This document shows positions 33,248 to 42,366 of a stretch of DNA of 64,000 nt, in pieces. The position numbers and the translations under genes were made by a program. Numbering within the stretch: the stretch's first letter is position 1; each line of letters begins with the position of its first letter. The notes under the pieces are model-generated. The model searched no databases and was not told where the DNA came from. It was given only the letters and a program-made list of their open reading frames with translations. This DNA comes from CADCWN01 sp046328475 (GTDB lineage Bacteria; Chloroflexota; Chloroflexia; Thermomicrobiales; CADCWN01), in contig JAXLWN010000005.1 of assembly GCA_046328475.1 (NCBI GenBank), positions 1 through 64,000 on the forward strand, in the 5' to 3' direction.

Positions 33248-34009
33248 ATGATGGCGGCACAACCAGCACAGTCAGCAGCGATCTCAACTGAACAGGCCCG
33301 ACCATGGGCGCGGCTGACGGCTGCGGCCGGGATCGCCTGCGTGGCGCTCACCATCGTGGGCCTCATCCTCCCGGGCGCGGACCCGTCGCCGACCAGTTCG
33401 TTGGAGAGCATCCGGGCGCACTTCGCCGACAACCGCATGGGCGTGCTCACGGGCCAATACCTCCAGGGCCTGGGGATGCTCTGCCTCCTCGCCTTCGCCG
33501 TCGGCCTCGGTGGCCTCGTACACCGGGGCGGGGCGGACCCGCTGGGCATCCTCGGCCGCCTGATGCTGGCGGGCGCAGTCGGCAATGTTGCGGTGCTGCT
33601 CGCCTGTAGCATGGCTGCGGCGGCGCTCGCCTACCGGGTCGCCGCTGCGGGGGAGGCCGGGGCGGTGCAGGCCCTCTTCTATTTCTACATGATGATCCCG
33701 CTCAGCGGGCTCCCGACGGCGGCGTTCCTGGCCCCCGCCGCCGTCGGCATCCTCCGAAGCGGGATCGCCCTGCGTTGGCTCGGCTGGGTGGCGTTGCCGC
33801 CGGCGCTCTGCCTGCTGGTCGGCGCGGCGGCCGTCGGGGACCTGTACGGGCCGTTGTCGTACCTCGGCTACCTCGGCGGGGGGATGCCGTTCCTCCTCTG
33901 GATGCTGGCGATCAGCATCGTGCTCCTCGTGCGGGCCCGCGCGACCGCCCCGGCGACCGGGGGGCACGCCGTGTCACGCGGCGGCGAGCGGTGGCAACCG
34001 GAGTCCTGA
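33248..34009 (+). CDS. DUF4386-like integral membrane protein
   Basis: A 253-residue protein with about six hydrophobic segments (around residues 22-40, 70-90, 103-130, 145-165, 178-198 and 210-232). The extracellular SLESIRAHFADNRMGVLTGQ segment after the first helix resembles DUF4386 proteins, which have no known function. ATG 33248 follows GGAAGGAG. The next gene (SnoaL-like) starts 49 bases after the stop, so they may be cotranscribed with the small membrane proteins that follow. Confidence 0.7.
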   Translation: MMAAQPAQSAAISTEQARPWARLTAAAGIACVALTIVGLILPGADPSPTSSLESIRAHFADNRMGVLTGQYLQGLGMLCLLAFAVGLGGLVHRGGADPLGILGRLMLAGAVGNVAVLLACSMAAAALAYRVAAAGEAGAVQALFYFYMMIPLSGLPTAAFLAPAAVGILRSGIALRWLGWVALPPALCLLVGAAAVGDLYGPLSYLGYLGGGMPFLLWMLAISIVLLVRARATAPATGGHAVSRGGERWQPES

Positions 34010-34058
34010 GCCAATCCGCCCGACAAGCCGCGCGACCGCGAACGCGAAGGACTGCGCC

Positions 34059-34496
34059 ATGGCACCGGACGAACTGAAGGTCCGCGCCCGCCGCCTCCCC
34101 GATGAATTGCTCACCCAGGGCGACCTGGCCGTCGCGGATGAAGTGCTCACCCCCGACTGTCTCCACCACGCTCCTGCCCCGCTCGCCCCCGGCGGCGAGG
34201 GGCTGAAGCGCTGGACGCGGGCGCTCCGGCGGGCCTTCCCCGACCTCCGCGCCATCGTCGAGGACGAGATCGCCGAGGGCGACACCGTCGTGCAGCGCCT
34301 CACCCTCAGCGGCACCCACCGGGGGGCGTTCCTCGGCATCCCCGCGACTGGCCGGCGCGTCTCCTGGCAACTGGTGGCGATCCAGCGCCTCGGCCGCGAT
34401 GGGAAGTTCGCCGAGCACTGGTCGAGCCCCGACCTCTTTGGCCTGCTGCGGCAACTCGGCGCGCTGCCCGCCGCCGACGCGGAGGGAGAAGCATGA
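34059..34496 (+). CDS. SnoaL-like polyketide cyclase / ester cyclase family protein
   Basis: A 145-residue protein with the NTF2-like fold pattern of SnoaL: DEVLTPDCLHHAP, GLKRWTRALRRAFPDLRAIVED, GDTVVQRLTLSGTHRGAFLGIPATGRRV, and a C-terminal KFAEHWSSPDLFGLLRQLG. Stand-alone proteins of this family are widespread and mostly uncharacterised; some act as cyclases or hydrolases on small ketones. The His-x-x and Asp residues expected in the cavity are present. It sits between two small membrane-protein genes. Intact. Confidence 0.85.
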   Translation: MAPDELKVRARRLPDELLTQGDLAVADEVLTPDCLHHAPAPLAPGGEGLKRWTRALRRAFPDLRAIVEDEIAEGDTVVQRLTLSGTHRGAFLGIPATGRRVSWQLVAIQRLGRDGKFAEHWSSPDLFGLLRQLGALPAADAEGEA

Positions 34497-34624
34497 CCGC
34501 GCGCACATGTGCCCGGCCCGGCCCAGGGCGTGCCCGTGCGCCGCCTCGCCGTCGGCGACTCCGGCGTAGCGTCCAACTCCCGCAGGCGATTGACCGCCTG
34601 CCACGAGCAGAAGGGGGACACACC

Positions 34625-35190
34625 ATGACCGCACAGACCCTCGACCAACCGCGCGTCGTCCAGTCGCCGCTCCTGCTGGCGGGCTGGTCCACCATCGTCG
34701 GCGGCGTGACGACCATCGTGCTCGGCATCCCGCTCGCCTCCTTCCAGGCGCACGAGCCCACGCTCTGGTGGGTTCCTCTCCTCAACGCCGTCGGCCACCT
34801 CTTCCTCCTTGCGGGCGTGATCGGCCTGGCGCGGGCGGGAGCGGCAGGGCGGGGCGGCCTCGCCACCGGCGGCCTGGGCCTGACGCTCCTCGGGTTCGCC
34901 ACGCTGACCGTGGCCGAGATCGCCTGGCTGGCCGGGTCGGGCGCGGCGGACGTGCTCTACCCCGTCGCGACCCTGGCGCTGCTGCTTGGCCTGGTCCTGA
35001 CCGGCGTCGCGACCCTGCGCGCCGGGCGCTGGGGCGGCTGGCACGCTTCACCCGCTGGCCTGCGGCCTCTACCTCCCGCTGGTCCTGCTGCCGTCGTTCG
35101 CCCTGCCGGGCCTCGCGATGCCACTACGGACTCGGGGCCTGGGGCGTCTGCTGGCTGCTGCTCGGCGTGGCGCAACTGGCGGAGGCGTAA
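34625..35190 (+). CDS. Small integral membrane protein, frameshifted at C-terminus
   Basis: From ATG 34625 about 138 residues read cleanly with four membrane helices (LLAGWSTIVGGVTTIVLGI, WVPLLNAVGHLFLLAGVIGL, GLGLTLLGFATLTVAEIAWL, VATLALLLGLVLTGVATL). Near 35040 the frame shifts; the rest is seen as ACGLYLPLVLLPSFALPGLAM and then, after another indel, HYGLGAWGVCWLLLGVAQLAEA with stop TAA at 35188. Reading across frames gives about 188 residues and six helices. Function unknown. Confidence 0.6.
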
Positions 35191-35360
35191 CCGGCTGCTC
35201 GCGGCGGGCCACCACCGGCCACCAATGCACCAATGGAGTACAGCGCAGTGACGGTGCGGTGCACGGGCGCAGGATGGCACTCGCTGTCTCGTCCCCCGGT
35301 TCCGGCACGGACGAGGCGCGGGGGCAGACAGAGCGCAGCCGGCACAATCAGGAGGGGACG

Positions 35361-35674
35361 GTGGAGGGCCGGGACACACTCACGACCGGGAAGCTAACCG
35401 GGAGGCTGCTCTTGCTCGGTGCCACCTCATCGCTCATTGGCGTACTGATGTTCTGGGCGCGCAGCGGCAGACGGGCAAGCCAGCACCCAGCTTCGCCTAC
35501 TACGCGACAGAATGAGGTCTCATCGTTGGGGCAGTGGATCGGCTGGAGGCAATCGCCTTTCACCTCGGCTGGCTGATTATCCTGCCGATCATCACCCCTG
35601 CCGACATCTACTACCCGGCGCTCCATCATCCCATCCCGATCGTAATCGGCATCGCCCTACTGCGGCGGAGGTAA
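35361..35674 (+). CDS. Small membrane protein, frameshifted
   Basis: GTG 35361 with GGAGG upstream starts VEGRDTLTTGKLTGRLLLLGATSSLIGVLMFWAR. After one or more indels (35465-35560) the reading continues as AFHLGWLIILPIITPADIYYPALHH and IPIVIGIALLRRR, with stop TAA 35672. Two hydrophobic segments. The stop is 2 bases from the next ATG. Function unknown; reconstruction tentative. Confidence 0.45.
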
Positions 35675-35676
35675 TC

Positions 35677-36186
35677 ATGGGAAGCAATGACCTGGCGTGG
35701 TCGGGCGAGACGTGGCGGCTGCCGCTGTGGCTCTGGCTCGGCCTGGGGGCAATGGCGGTCGGGACGCTGCACATCCTGCTGGACGCGAGCGTCGGGCTGT
35801 TCCCGGCGCGGGGCCGCCTGGCGCCGGCGGTGGCGGCGGCGCTGCTGCTGATCGCCCTGGTCCACGCCTGGTGGGGCGTCTCGCTGGCGGCGGGGGCGCG
35901 CGGCGCGACCGGCGGGGTGGCGAGCGTGGCGATCCTGGCGCTTGGCTGGACGATGCTGACCAACGGCTACCCGATCGTCTACTGCCCGCCATCCTGCTCA
36001 GGGCGGCACCGCTGACCGACGTCGCCCACCTCGGGAGCCTCGCGCTCGGCCCGGCGGCGGCGGCGGCCGGCGATTTGGGCGCTGTGGCGGCGGCGGGCGC
36101 GGGTGGGCTGGGTCCTCCCCGCCGTCGCCCTGGTGCTCGTGGTGGCGACGATCGTGGCGCTGTCCAAGGCGGCCGTGCCCTACTGA
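35677..36186 (+). CDS. Small integral membrane protein, one frameshift
   Basis: ATG 35677 gives four membrane segments (LWLWLGLGAMAVGTLHILLD, LAPAVAAALLLIALVHAWW, VSLAAGARGATGGVASVAIL, LGWTMLTNGYPIVYC). After an indel near 35990 the other frame reads LTDVAHLGSLALGPAAAAA and VLPAVALVLVVATIVALSKAAVPY to a TGA at 36184. The total of about 170 residues resembles small uncharacterised membrane proteins. It is the last gene of the run from 33248. Confidence 0.6.
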
Positions 36187-36566
36187 GGGCGGTGCGTGTG
36201 GGCGGGCCACGCTGCCTGCGCTCGGCGACGTCGGCTGGCGCTTGAGCAGTTGACGACCTCTCCGACGACCTCTCGCTCGTCCCTGCTGGGCCTCACGCTT
36301 CACCGCCGATCCTGGCCTCGCCCTACCAAGGGCGAGGCTGGCCTGTGGCGGATGTGGCCGAGCGTCGCCTGGCGGCACGCTGCGACACGGGGATGTCAGG
36401 AGAACCGCACTGCCCGCGCCACCTCGCGGCTGCCTGTACTACCAAAGTTACTGCCAAGGGGCTGACAGGAGGTGGCGGTAAGCGGCAGTGCCTGACATTG
36501 GGATCGCGGTTTTCATTTCCGGCAAGCCGTTCCTGGCATGTGGCGACACGGGGTGACAGGCATGGA
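36187..36566. other. Intergenic region before the second repeat copy
   Basis: No gene is supported. GCGACACGGGGATGTCAGG (36382-36400) is nearly repeated as GCGACACGGGGTGACAGG (36543-36560), the second copy lying 6 bases before the tRNA-derived repeat. This could mark a junction. Confidence 0.45.
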
Positions 36567-37277
36567 CGCACGGTTCACATCCGTGAGGTCACTGGTTCGA
36601 GCCCAGTCGTGCCCACCCCCGATTTGCCTAAGCAGGGCAACAAAAGAGAGCCGACATCGCCCCCAGGCACTGATGCCTGGGGGCGTATTCGTGCCCTGCT
36701 TGAGCAAGGACTGATGCAGTTTTCGCGAAGTCTCCGCTACCGGCGCGCAGCCGTTCCTGCCGCCCTTTGTCCGAATGGTGATGCAATCTCAGATCGGGCA
36801 AACGATCGGCGTGGCGGGGAATTTGCGATAATCGGCCATGTTACCGGAGCAGAGTGGCGCACCATCGGCCGCACGGGAGGCCCATGGAAAGCACGGGGGA
36901 TTTCGGTGCCCTGTTGCGGTATTTCCGCCTTGCCGCCAGCCTGTCCCAGGAGACGCTCGCCGAGCGCGCCGGGTTGAGCGTGCGCGCGATCAGCGATCTG
37001 GAACGCGGCGCGCGACGCGTCCCCCGGCCGGAGACGGTCAGCCTGCTCGTCGAGGCGCTCGGGCTGGTGGGGGAGGATCGCGCCGCGCTGATCGCGCCCC
37101 TGGTGCGGCTGCGAGCGCCGGGCGGGCGGGCAGCCGCGACCGCCCCGGACGCGGCGCGCCGCCCCCGTGGCGGCGCTGCCGGTCTTGCCGGTGCCGCTGG
37201 TGGGTCGGGAGCGGGAGACGGCCGATCTCGTCGGGTTGCTGCGCGATGGGGCGGCGCGCCTGGTGACCCTCACCGGG
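36567..37277. repeat. Long direct repeat, copy 2 (with 28689-29401)
   Basis: Begins in the anticodon stem of a tRNA-Val 3' half and runs through the same hairpin and ATPase start as copy 1. Here it continues into the full ATPase gene. Confidence 0.92.
36569..36615 (+). pseudogene. 3' half of tRNA-Val(CAC)
   Basis: Anticodon arm (CACGG-TTCACAT-CCGTG), variable loop, T arm and the 3' acceptor strand CGTGCCC-A are identical to the intact tRNA at 28664, but the 5' acceptor and D arm are absent. This is the pattern left by integration into, or duplication from, a tRNA gene. Confidence 0.88.
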
Positions 37278-39292
37278 CCTGGCGGGGTCGGCAAGACTAC
37301 GCTGGCGATCGCGGTGGCCCACCTGCGATCGCCCCGATGTTCGCCGATGGCGCGGCCTTCGTTGGCCTCGATGCGCTGCGCGAGCCGACGCTGCTCGGGG
37401 CTACGATCGCGCGGGCGTTGGATCTGCGCGAGGACGGCAGGCAACCGGCGCGCGATCTCCTCATCGCGCACCTTCGGCCCAGGCAGATGCTGCTCCTGCT
37501 GGACAACTTCGAGCAAATCATACCGGCGGCCCCGCTGGTGGCCGTGCTGCTGGCGGCCTGCCCCCGGCTGCACCTGCTCCTCACCAGCCGCGCGCCGCTC
37601 CGCGTGCGCGCCGAGTCGGAATATGCCCTCGGTACGCTGGGTGTGCCGCCGCTCTCGGACGATGCGGGTAGTCGCCCGGCGATGGTGGACACTCTCGCGC
37701 GGTATCCGGCCGTCCAGCTGTTCCTCCAGCGCGCCCGGGCGGTGCGCCCCGACACCCGGCTCACGCCCGCCAATGCGGGGGCGGTCGCGGCGATCTGCCA
37801 GCGCCTGGATGGCCTGCCGCTCGCGCTGGAGTTGGCGGCGGCGCAGGTGCGGGTCTTCCCGCCGGTTGCCCTCGCCGAGCGGCTGGCGCGCCAGTTGCCG
37901 TTCCCGGCGGCCGGGCCGGCCGATCTCCCGGATCGGCAGCGGACGCTGCGCGCCACGCTTGACTGGAGCCACGACCTGCTCTCCGGGGAGGAGCGTGCCC
38001 TGTTCCGCCGCCTGGCCGTCTTCGCGGGCGGCTGGACCCTCGATGCCGCCGAGGTGGTCGGCGCGGACGGCGAGACGATCGCGCGGGAGGAGATCATCGC
38101 GCTCCTGGTGCGGCTGGTGGACCAGTCGCTGGTGCAGGTCGAGGCGGGTAACGAGTCGGCAGCGGCCACCGGCGGTTGGCGCTACCGGCTGCTGGAGCCG
38201 GTGCGCCAGTACGCCGCCGGGCTGCTGGCGCACGAGCCCGCCGGATCGGGCGAGGCGGAAGCGGCCCGGCGGCGGCATGCCCGCCACTACCTGGGGCTGG
38301 CGGAAGAGGGCGATGCGGCGCTAATCGGCCCCGACCAGGCGCAGTGGCTCGCCCGGCTGGGGGCGGAACGCGACAACCTGCGGGTGGCGTTGGGCTGGCT
38401 GATGGAGGCGGAGCCCGTGGCGGGCGCGCAGCTGGCGGCGGCGCTCTATCGTTTCTGGTACTACCGCAGCGACGTGGGGGAGGGTCGGCACTGGCTGGAG
38501 GTTGCCCTCGCCCAGGAAACGGCGCTCCCGGCGGCGCTGCGTATGCGGCTGCTCAATGGCGCGGGGGTGCTCGCGATGGTGGCGGGGGACCATGCCCGCT
38601 CGGCGGCCCTCCTCGGCGAGCACCTGGATCTCGCGCAGGCGTCGGATGACCGCGAGCGGATCGCCCGCGCGCACCACAACCTCGCGCTGGCGCTGCGGCG
38701 GGGGGGTGACTACGCGCGGGCCGGGGCGCACCAGGAGGAGGCGGTCGCCCTGCGGCGTGCGCTGGGCGATCCGCTCGAACTGGGTGCCGCCCTGGACATG
38801 CTCGGCTTGATCGCCCGCCGCCAGGGTGACACGGCGCGGGCGCGCGATTGCCACGCGGAAGCGCTGGCCCTGCTGCGCGAGGTGGGCGCGCCCTACGACC
38901 TCGCCTGCTGCCTGGCAAACCTCGGGATCGCCGCGCTGGACGAGGGGGACGACACCCAGGCGGCGGCGGCGCACCGCGAGAGTCTGACGATCGTCTGGGG
39001 GCTTGGCTACCGCGAGGGGGTGGCCGAGTGCCTGGGGGACCTGGCCGGCATCGCGGCGAGGGGTGGAGCGCCGGTCCAGGCCGCGCGCCTCTTCGGGGCG
39101 GCGGAGGCGCTGCGCGAGGCGATCGGTGCGCCGCTCGAACCTGGGCTGCGCGACCGCCACGAGCGGCTGGTGGCGGCGGCGCGTGCGGCGCTCGCCCCTG
39201 ACGAATTCGCGGCGACCTGGGCAGCTGGGCGGGCGCTCTCCCCGGCGGCGGCGGTCGCCGAGGCGCTGGCCGCGAGCGACGCCGCGCGCTGA
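36884..39292 (+). CDS. XRE-STAND (NB-ARC) ATPase with TPR C-terminus
   Basis: About 800 residues. An XRE helix-turn-helix (residues 8-62; SLSQETLAERAGLSVRAIS) precedes a STAND ATPase domain with LVGRERETADLVGLL, Walker A GPGGVGKTTLA, Walker B-like MLLLLDNFEQI, LLLTSRAPLRV and the GLPLALELAAA motif. A winged-helix segment (LDWSHDLLSGEERALFRRLAVF) and a TPR array (about 520-760) follow. Between about 37158 and 37325 the main frame is nonsense, while the neighbouring frame encodes the Walker A region, so two compensating indels are present. These proteins are ligand-triggered signalling switches, sometimes transcriptional (AfsR-like) or defence-related. Target unknown. Confidence 0.82.
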   Translation: MESTGDFGALLRYFRLAASLSQETLAERAGLSVRAISDLERGARRVPRPETVSLLVEALGLVGEDRAALIAPLVRLRAPGGRAAATAPDAARRPRGGAAGLAGAAGGSGAGDGRSRRVAARWGGAPGDPHRAWRGRQDYAGDRGGPPAIAPMFADGAAFVGLDALREPTLLGATIARALDLREDGRQPARDLLIAHLRPRQMLLLLDNFEQIIPAAPLVAVLLAACPRLHLLLTSRAPLRVRAESEYALGTLGVPPLSDDAGSRPAMVDTLARYPAVQLFLQRARAVRPDTRLTPANAGAVAAICQRLDGLPLALELAAAQVRVFPPVALAERLARQLPFPAAGPADLPDRQRTLRATLDWSHDLLSGEERALFRRLAVFAGGWTLDAAEVVGADGETIAREEIIALLVRLVDQSLVQVEAGNESAAATGGWRYRLLEPVRQYAAGLLAHEPAGSGEAEAARRRHARHYLGLAEEGDAALIGPDQAQWLARLGAERDNLRVALGWLMEAEPVAGAQLAAALYRFWYYRSDVGEGRHWLEVALAQETALPAALRMRLLNGAGVLAMVAGDHARSAALLGEHLDLAQASDDRERIARAHHNLALALRRGGDYARAGAHQEEAVALRRALGDPLELGAALDMLGLIARRQGDTARARDCHAEALALLREVGAPYDLACCLANLGIAALDEGDDTQAAAAHRESLTIVWGLGYREGVAECLGDLAGIAARGGAPVQAARLFGAAEALREAIGAPLEPGLRDRHERLVAAARAALAPDEFAATWAAGRALSPAAAVAEALAASDAAR

Positions 39293-39343
39293 CTGGCGAC
39301 TGACGTGCCGTGCGGGATGGACCAGGCCGTCGCGCCGTCGCGC

Positions 39344-39376
39344 GGCACGGCCGGGTGACTGTCACCCGGCCGTGCC
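39344..39376. terminator. Bidirectional terminator palindrome
   Basis: A 16-bp perfect inverted repeat, GGCACGGCCGGGTGAC (39344-39359) and GTCACCCGGCCGTGCC (39361-39376), lies between the convergent ATPase and serine hydrolase genes. Confidence 0.7.
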
Positions 39377-39403
39377 CGGCCGTTCGCCCGACGGCTTTGA
39401 TGC

Positions 39404-40868
39404 TTACGCCCCGGTATCCAGCACGTTGCCGCGAGGCGCGATACTCCTCGATCGGCCAGGCTTGCATGCCACCGGTGTACAGGCTCACGACCTTGCCGTT
39501 TGCGTCGCGCTCGTAGCGGTAGAGCTCGCCGACCGAGCCGCATGGCGACCCGCCCATGATGCGCAGCGTGTCCTCGTCGATGACGGCCAGTTCGATGGGC
39601 TCGAGCAGCGGCGACGGGGTGGCCGGACTGCTCGCGAAGAGCTTCCCGCCCAGGATGAAGACATCGGTCACGCCCCAGAGCCCGGCGAAGCGGCCGGTGA
39701 AGCTGTCGAGCGCGATCTCCCGGTCGGACGCCGCAGGGGGGACTATGGCCGCGCTGTTGACGAGGCCGGAGCTGAGCGGCACTTTCGGTCGCACCGCCCG
39801 CGCCTTGTCGAGCAGCTTCACGATGCCGGCCGCGAGTTCCTCGGCCGGTCCATCGACGGCGTTGGTCAGCACGGAGATCGCCAGTCCTTCGTGCGGGTCC
39901 CAGACCGTGCGGGTGATGTGGCCCGGATAGCCACCCGAGTGGCCGACCAGGCGGTGCCCGTCGTAGTGGCGCACGATGGTGCCGTAGCCGTACCCATCCT
40001 GCGGCGCGTCGGGGGAGAGTCCCGTCCAGACCGGCCGCTGCATCTCGTTCTTCGACCGATCGCTGATCAGGCGGTCGTCGCCGAAGAAGTGCGCGGAGGC
40101 GAACTGCACCATCTCCTCGGCGGTGGAGTAGAACCCGGTCGCGGCGGCCATCGCCTGCGTATCGACGTGCGGGATGACCTGGCGCTCGGTCCAGCTGCCC
40201 AGGCCGCTGTGCCCGCCCGCGTACTCGGACTGGCGCGCGGCGTCGAGTTCCGGTCCGGTATTCCTGAGGCCGAGCTTCCCGATGATCGCCGTCTCCACGT
40301 ACTCCGCGTAGCTGCTGCCCGCCGCCTTGCCGACGATCAAGCCGAGCAACCCGAAGCCGATGTTCGTGTACTTGAACGTCGCGTCCGGCTGGCGCACGGC
40401 ACCATCGTCCAGGGCCAGTTCCAGCAGCGCGGCTTCGTCCGGGAACGGGCGATTGAGCGCCCAGAAGGTGGCGTCGATGCCGTCGCGCCGGACACCAGCG
40501 GAGTGGGAGACGAGCTGGCGCACGGTCGCGTTCGCGAGCGGCGAACCGGCCTCCGCCAGGGCGGGCAGCCACGATCCGGCGGTGTCGTCCAGGCGCAGTT
40601 TGCCCGCCTCGACGAGTTGCATGATGGCCGTCGCGGTGAAGGTCTTGGAGTGCGAGGCGATCCGGAACAGGTGCGCGGTCGTCAGCGGTTCGCCGGTGTC
40701 GAGATTCGAGACGCCGTACGCCTTGCTGAACTGCAGCGCGCCATCGAACCAGATCGCGACCTGCGCGCCGGGGGTGCGGAGCCGCCACACCCGGTAATCG
40801 AGCCAGGAATCGACGTAGGCCAGCGCCTCGCGCAAGAGATCGACCGCAGAACGGGAAGCATCAGCCAC
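39404..40868 (-). CDS. Serine hydrolase, beta-lactamase class C / D-aminopeptidase-like (S12)
   Basis: About 487 residues from GTG 40868. The catalytic SxxK is SHSK in LFRIASHSKTFTA, the YxN motif is in FKYTNIGFG, and the third motif is in LVGHSGGYPGH. The N-terminal catalytic domain spans about residues 25-345, followed by a beta-rich C-terminal domain (FTGRFAGLWG, ELYRYERDANG). No signal peptide is visible. In the main frame no stop occurs at the expected end; a one-base indel near 39432 would give EYRAS-R-NVLDTGA and TAA at 39404, which I take as the real end. It probably hydrolyses esters or D-amino-acid amides. Confidence 0.85.
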
Positions 40869-41000
40869 GATCTTGCTCCATCACCCGCTGCTGGCGCGTT
40901 CGCCGTCACGAGCGAACATCGCGCAGGGCAGCCCGAAAAATCCGACACAACGGCACCACAGGGTGGCCAGTCCGGAGCATATCATACCCGGTGGGCCGGG

Positions 41001-41864
41001 CTAGCCAGTCACCACCGGGGCGAGGCCGGGCAGCGTCGCGCGGATGCGGTAGAGCGAGGTCTTGGCGGTGATGTAGAGGGTCTGCCGGTCGGCGTCGCCC
41101 CAGGCGCAGTTGGCCGGTCCTTCCGGCGTCGTGATCACCCCGAGCGGCGTCCCGTCCGGCTCGAAGACCCAGACCCCGGTCGCCCCGGTGACGTAGAGGT
41201 GCCCGGCGCTGTCGATCTTCATGCCATCCGGGACGCCCGGCTGCGGGTGGTCCATGTCCGCGATGATCCGCCCATTCGCCAGCGTGCCGTCGGCTTGCAC
41301 ATCGAACGCGCGGACATGCCGCCGGGCGGAGTCGTCCACGTAGAGCGTCGCCTCGTCGGGCGCGAAGGCCAGCCCGTTGGGTCGCTCGAAATCGCCCGCG
41401 AGCAAGGTCAGCGCGCCGTCCGTCGCGAGGCGATAGACGCCGTTGTGGGGCTGTTCCTGTTCGTCGGGCCGGATGCCGTAGGGCGGATCGGTGAAGTAGA
41501 TCGCCCCGCTCGAATGGACCACCACGTCGTTCGGGCTGTTGAGCCGCCGCCCCCCGAATTGATCGGCCAGCGACTCCGGTCCGCCATCCGCCCCGCCCGC
41601 GATATTCGCGCGCGAGACGCGCCGGTTGCCGTGCTCGCAGACGATCAGCCGCCCCGCGCGGTCCAGGGTGAGGCCGTTGGCGTGGCCGCTCGGCTCCCGC
41701 CAGACGGTCGCCCCGGTCTCGGGTGTCCAGCGATAGATGCGCCCGGCGGGGATATCGGTGAAGAGCAGGAAGCCGTCGGGGTGCCAGACCGGCCCTTCGG
41801 TGAACTGGAAGCCCGTCGCCACCAGCTCCGGGTTCCCCGGCTCGATCAATGTGCGCAACTTCAT
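41001..41864 (-). CDS. SMP-30/gluconolactonase family lactonase
   Basis: A 287-residue six-bladed beta-propeller. Family motifs: FTEGPVWHPDGFLLFTDIP (with the metal-ligand Glu), HANGLTLDRAGRLIVCEHG, LNSPNDVVVHSSGAIYFTDPPYG (Asn/Asp ligands), FERPNGLAFAPDEATLYVDD, and VPDGMKIDSAGHLYVTG. It opens sugar-acid lactones to free acids using a divalent metal. It could serve lactones made by dehydrogenases such as the fucose enzyme encoded at 18.6 kb, but the genes are far apart and that link is speculative. No frameshift. Confidence 0.92.
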   Translation of the reverse strand: MKLRTLIEPGNPELVATGFQFTEGPVWHPDGFLLFTDIPAGRIYRWTPETGATVWREPSGHANGLTLDRAGRLIVCEHGNRRVSRANIAGGADGGPESLADQFGGRRLNSPNDVVVHSSGAIYFTDPPYGIRPDEQEQPHNGVYRLATDGALTLLAGDFERPNGLAFAPDEATLYVDDSARRHVRAFDVQADGTLANGRIIADMDHPQPGVPDGMKIDSAGHLYVTGATGVWVFEPDGTPLGVITTPEGPANCAWGDADRQTLYITAKTSLYRIRATLPGLAPVVTG

Positions 41865-41874
41865 CGCCGCCTCC

Positions 41875-42207
41875 TCATCGTTGTCCGCATCGCCATCGTC
41901 GCTCGTAGGTTTTCGCTAAGCAGCCGTTGTGCGCCGAGCAGCCGCCGACGACGCGGGCGCGGGTGAAGGCGGTGGGCTGCGCGTGCGTGGGGCGGGCGAG
42001 CCCGGCGTGGCCCCAGTCGTGGCTCGGGGGCAGTCGGCGGGCGTCGAGCAGATCGGCCGGCCAACGCCCGCCGGTGAGCGGCCCGTAGTCCGGCCCCGCT
42101 TCCAGGAGTAGGACGGTGCGCGCGGTGTCGCGGGCGAGGATGCCGGCGAGCGCGGTCCCGGCGGTGCCGCCACCGACGATCACCACATCGGCGTGTGCGG
42201 GCAGCAT
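41875..42207 (-). pseudogene. GMC-family FAD oxidoreductase, N-terminal fragment
   Basis: From ATG 42207 the FAD-binding Rossmann motif DVVIVGGGTAGTALAG and VLLLEAGPDYG are clear, then HDWGHAG and RVVGGCSAHNGCLA, as expected at the start of choline dehydrogenase/GMC enzymes. Homology stops there (about 41921), and the frame ends after 110 residues, against about 500 for the family. The SMP-30 gene follows 10 bases later. A deletion has removed about 400 codons, or the assembly has skipped them. Confidence 0.8.
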
Positions 42208-42366
42208 TGATTCCCCTTCCCGACGATGTCTGGCTGCCGCGAGGGATGCGCGCGGCGCGGTGTCTCGCGAGCGCCGCGCTATCCTAGCAGGAGGCCAGGC
42301 GCGCGACAATTCGATTATGCGTGTGTCGTGGATCGGCAGCGCGCCCCGGATGGCTCGACGGAGCCG

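Noticed and set aside
28664..36615. Calling the tRNA-flanked region a complete integrative element
   Set aside because: No integrase, excisionase or replication gene was found, and the duplication extends far past a normal att core; kept as a hypothesis only.
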